A DNA stretch of 64,000 nucleotides, taken from Acorus gramineus. Lineage: Eukaryota; Streptophyta; Magnoliopsida; Acorales; Acoraceae. The translations under genes were made by a program, and so were the position numbers. The stretch spans positions 21,119,309 through 21,183,308 of the forward strand of contig CM060848.1 of NCBI GenBank assembly GCA_030737835.1, written 5' to 3'. The notes below the pieces were generated by a model, which saw nothing but the letters and a program-made list of their open reading frames with translations, did not search any database and was not told the DNA's origin. Below are positions 60,642-64,000 of the stretch, piece after piece. The first letter of the stretch is position 1. Each line of letters opens with the position of its first letter.

Positions 60642-62188
60642 GCTATATTAGAGATTTTATTAGGTGACGTGACATATGCATGTATCAACGGTCAATAAGT
60701 ATCTTTGATGTGACTTACTACCAGTACTCGATTTTAGATTGAGAAAGAAGGTTTTTAAAATAAACATTCTTTTATTGAGATTTAAATTCAAAATCTACTA
60801 TTACATTGCTCAGATTTCCCAAAGTTTTTTTTAATGTGAGCTTAATTTTGTTGTAATTTTCAAAATAAAAAATTTAGGACTAGTGCGGTGACTTTAGTCC
60901 AGATATTGGAAGAGGGAATGAAAGAATTTTTACCTGAGATGTCAAAGAACAATAATAATAGGAATGGAGTATTTCAAACGTCATCTTTGTGGATATGGAA
61001 TGGGGTGTTAATTTTTTTTTTTTTTTTTTTTTGAGAGAGAATGATTTCAAAGAAAGTTAATGCACAAAGGGAAAAAAGCAGTACCAAAAGAAAAAAAAAA
61101 CATATTGGAAGCATATTGTGGAGTGTTAAATTCACAGTAGTTCCTTTGCGGTTCAGTATTATATGTAATAGTATTTCTATGGTGAATTGATCATTACAAC
61201 AAATTTGGTCAATTTTGATTTTTGTGAAAATATATATTTCATATAACAAACCATTTAAATTTATAAAAAATGAAATATATAATATAATGAAATGAAGCAC
61301 TTTATATATATATATATATATGAGAATATAATATAACAGAGACTGATATAAAGACCACTAGTAAGAGGGTCCTCAAAATCTCTTTAGCTTTTCTTTTGAT
61401 TGATTGATAAAATCGAATGGAATTGTATTCCCCTTGTTGTATCCATCCATCCCCCAAAAGTAGTTTGATTGATTTATTCTATTCTGCCTTTTGTATGGTT
61501 AGACTTGAATACTTGATAGATTACTAAGGCAAATCTATTCAACCATCCATTTAAAATAAATTCATCCCAATAACCTTAAAGTATCATGGGAATTAAATTG
61601 CAAACAATATATTTAGAAAACAAACATGTTATTGCTAAACATTTGGGTATACTGTATCCTTCTTGCATATCTTTTTGCAGTCATCGTGTCCCTAATATTA
61701 ACACAAAATCATTTAACATAATATATATTCTATAAAAAAATAAATATACATGCATTAGATAAACACGAAAACAAAATGTGTGCAAGAAGCAAAAGGAATT
61801 GAAAAAAATATTGAACATAATATATATTTCCCATACATTAATTATTGCACTACTCTATCTTCCTATTTATGTCCTAACCAATATGGGCTAAAGAATTCAT
61901 ACCTGGCCCCATGCCAAGTAAGAACAAAAATTCTATGAATCAATCTATTATTTATTTATGAAAAATCAAACAATGTACATATTAAAATAAACATTGTATG
62001 GTTCTTCATCTAGAAGCACTAAAAAAAGAAAGAAAAGATTTGTATATCATGGTTGTCAATCACATAAATCAAACATATAACAACCACACATAATATCCCA
62101 AAAACTCAAGTATAGTTTACACTCCACTAGACAGTATGAGTACCATCTGTGCAAATTTTAATTTTATTAAATAGTATATTTAATCTAA

Positions 62189-62229
<41 letters not shown>

Positions 62230-62620
62230 CATGAAAAATATAAACAAATTATATATTAAATAACTATCGAAATAGACAAAATAAAAAAATATAATTAAAC
62301 AAAAACACACTCTCTCAGGTGTTTGAAGAGATCTTTCAAAGGGTTTTGACTTTGGGAAGATCATAATCTTGTCTGAAGTGATGCAGTCCAAAGGGAACCG
62401 AATCTTTTGGAGGGCAGGGCACACAAAAATACAAAAACCCACTTCTAATAATAATATACATCAATAATGTCTCTAATTTGTTGTTCTTTGTGAGCGCGTG
62501 AGAAACTGAGACTTGAGTGAAAAGATTGATTGGTGGCCTAAGTGACTTCACATGCATGGATATTGTCAAAAATTTAGTCAATATATATTGGTGGTCCATA
62601 TGAATAATAATATATAATAA
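60340..62620. other. Gene-free AT-rich region
   Basis: About 2.3 kb with microsatellites and homopolymers (for example T run at 61012-61032, which is adjacent to a short GA tract). The stretch 62310-62600 is less AT-rich and holds overlapping open frames on the minus strand, but I recognise no protein motif or splice pattern in them. Confidence 0.4.
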
Positions 62621-62897
62621 GAATTTTTATTTTTAAATTTTCATGTATGATAGGATTTACTGATCGTTCTTTTAATTTTTTATATTTTAGTTCTAATTTT
62701 CAGATTTAAAAGATATGTTTTTTTTTAGTTTCTAGGAGGGACTTATCCTTAAATTATTTGATTTTGTTTTTAGTTCCTAGGAGGGACTAAAACGGAACAT
62801 ATCTTTTAAATCTGAAGACTAAAACTAAAATATGAAGAAGTGATAGATTGATTCTTAAATAGGTATGTTTACTGAAGACTGAAAATTAAAAAACTCT
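62621..62897. mobile_element. Hairpin MITE, family B, copy 3
   Basis: Near-palindrome of about 277 bp. Left-arm words CAGATTTAAAAGATATGTTT and TAGGAGGGAC recur inverted in the right arm (ACATATCTTTTAAATCTGAAG). Sequence and symmetry match the element at 33194-33490. Confidence 0.8.
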
Positions 62898-64000
62898 ATA
62901 TAATAAGATAATGTATATGTTATGGGAGGAAGTGTTCAACTTCCTGTTGAGACTTGATATTACTCAAAGACCAGGTATGATGAACCCCCTCTCAGTTTAT
63001 AACACACAACACAGTAAACATTGGATCCACCAGGAGGTGGTCTATTACTGACATCCCTCAATCTTTTGATTAATAGGTGTTTTCAGTGGCGGCTTAAAGA
63101 ATTTTTTATAGATGAGATCATTTAATCAAAAATTTTAAAAATTTACTTGTATTATATATTTATTAAAAATATAAACATTTCTTTTGAAAATAAAACAACT
63201 TATATTTATAAAAAAATAAATCATCAAAGAAAAGAGATGAAAGATTTTCCATATATAAATTTTTATAGTTGTCAATTGATTAAAAAATGTTAATTAGGGT
63301 AACACCGAAACATGGGTAATTTGAAGATTTTAAGTATAAAATCTGGATCGGACAAAGTCAATTGGTGAACTGGGTTGTCATGGTTTGAAAGGGTGATAAT
63401 ATTAGTGTAGGTTTTTTTTATATATATAAATGTGACTCCATCACAAAAAAAAAAAAAAAAAATGTGACGCCATCACTAGGTATCTGTAATATGTATTTTT
63501 CAAGGACTCCCAATCCTTTTGGTTTACACTACCTAGCTCTCTCTCTATCTTTTTCTCTCACAAAGACACACATTGCCTACTGGTTCTTTGAACTTTCTCC
63601 CTCATGAAAGCATAATTTTCGAATAAGTGTTTTTGTTTTGTTTCTTGTTTAAATTTTGTCATAAAAGTAAGACTAAAAAAACACACAGATTTACTGGAAA
63701 ACGAGCTTATGAGAATATATGGTCATATAAGAGGATGATCAGAAGTTTTGAAAGCCTTTGCTACCATGAGAGTTTTGAGTTGTGACATAGATTAGGCGAT
63801 ATTGGTACATTAATTGTTCATCTAGATGTGCTAATGTATAAAAAAAGAGGAAGCCAATTCATTGAAATTTATATATAACAATAAAGCATGTTAAATGCAA
63901 TACCATGTACCAGCTTTGTGTGATTTATATAAAATATCTAACATAAGTAAGCTTTTTTTTTTTTTCATGTTGCAATAAATACATCTAATCAAGATAGGTC
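62898..64000. other. Gene-free right end of the window
   Basis: AT-rich DNA. A CT-rich, leader-like stretch at 63535-63600 could precede a gene start, but the ATG at 63604 hits a stop after three codons. No gene supported. Confidence 0.4.

Noticed and set aside
62336..62599. 87-codon minus-strand frame as a gene
   Set aside because: No known domain, no splice signals in phase, and an overlapping frame is equally open. Composition alone is not enough.
1..64000. CRISPR arrays, operons, bacterial defence or biosynthetic clusters
   Set aside because: The window is intron-rich plant nuclear DNA. The only regular array (13221-13870) has 130-bp units with no spacer-repeat alternation.

Overview
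The window is nuclear DNA of a flowering plant. The genes have many GT-AG introns, AT-rich intergenic DNA, plant-type organellar and clock proteins, Ty1/copia and Ty3/gypsy retroelement remains, and many short inverted-repeat transposons. Nothing looks grass-like (no GC-rich coding style), so a eudicot or early-diverging angiosperm is likely; I cannot name the species.

Six gene models can be rebuilt exon by exon, each with a reading frame that stays open across all junctions. From left to right: a plastid-type 4-hydroxy-tetrahydrodipicolinate reductase (minus, 930-6405, 344 aa); an Integrator subunit 9 homologue (plus, 7257-12521, 689 aa), divergent from the first; a mitochondrial/peroxisomal fission protein FIS1 (plus, 13950-18208, about 167 aa); an annexin (minus, 26632-31953, 314 aa); an LNK2-type clock co-activator (plus, 36820-43201, 624 aa); and a SINA-type RING ubiquitin ligase (plus, 52555-55449, 303 aa). 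A nuclear tRNA-Lys(CTT) gene lies at 58216-58288 (minus). The genes are unrelated in function and do not form a cluster.

The most interesting stretch is 11.6-25.6 kb. A segment carrying part of INTS9 and FIS1 exons 2-5 was copied downstream (20.5-25.6 kb). The copy lacks FIS1 exon 1, has a 1-bp frameshift in exon 2, and carries a 2.3-kb Ty3/gypsy element in exon 2 flanked by GCTTC repeats. The dead copy nevertheless encodes a more family-typical TPR exon and membrane anchor than the intact gene. A truncated copia element separates the two copies. FIS1 intron 1 also holds a decayed plastid trnN-GUU copy, and the FIS1 promoter abuts a 130-bp tandem array.

The gene-poor regions (32-36.8, 43.2-51.1 and 55.5-64 kb) are filled with hairpin and MITE families. 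These include a 563-bp foldback with perfect 19-bp ends, a 1.8-kb nested palindrome, a 'TTTGGATGG' MITE family with at least five copies, two MITEs with TTA/TAA target duplications, SINE-like pieces, a gypsy integrase remnant, and an isolated remorin exon. I found no evidence of an undescribed enzymatic or defence system. The novel material is structural: duplication, capture and hairpins.
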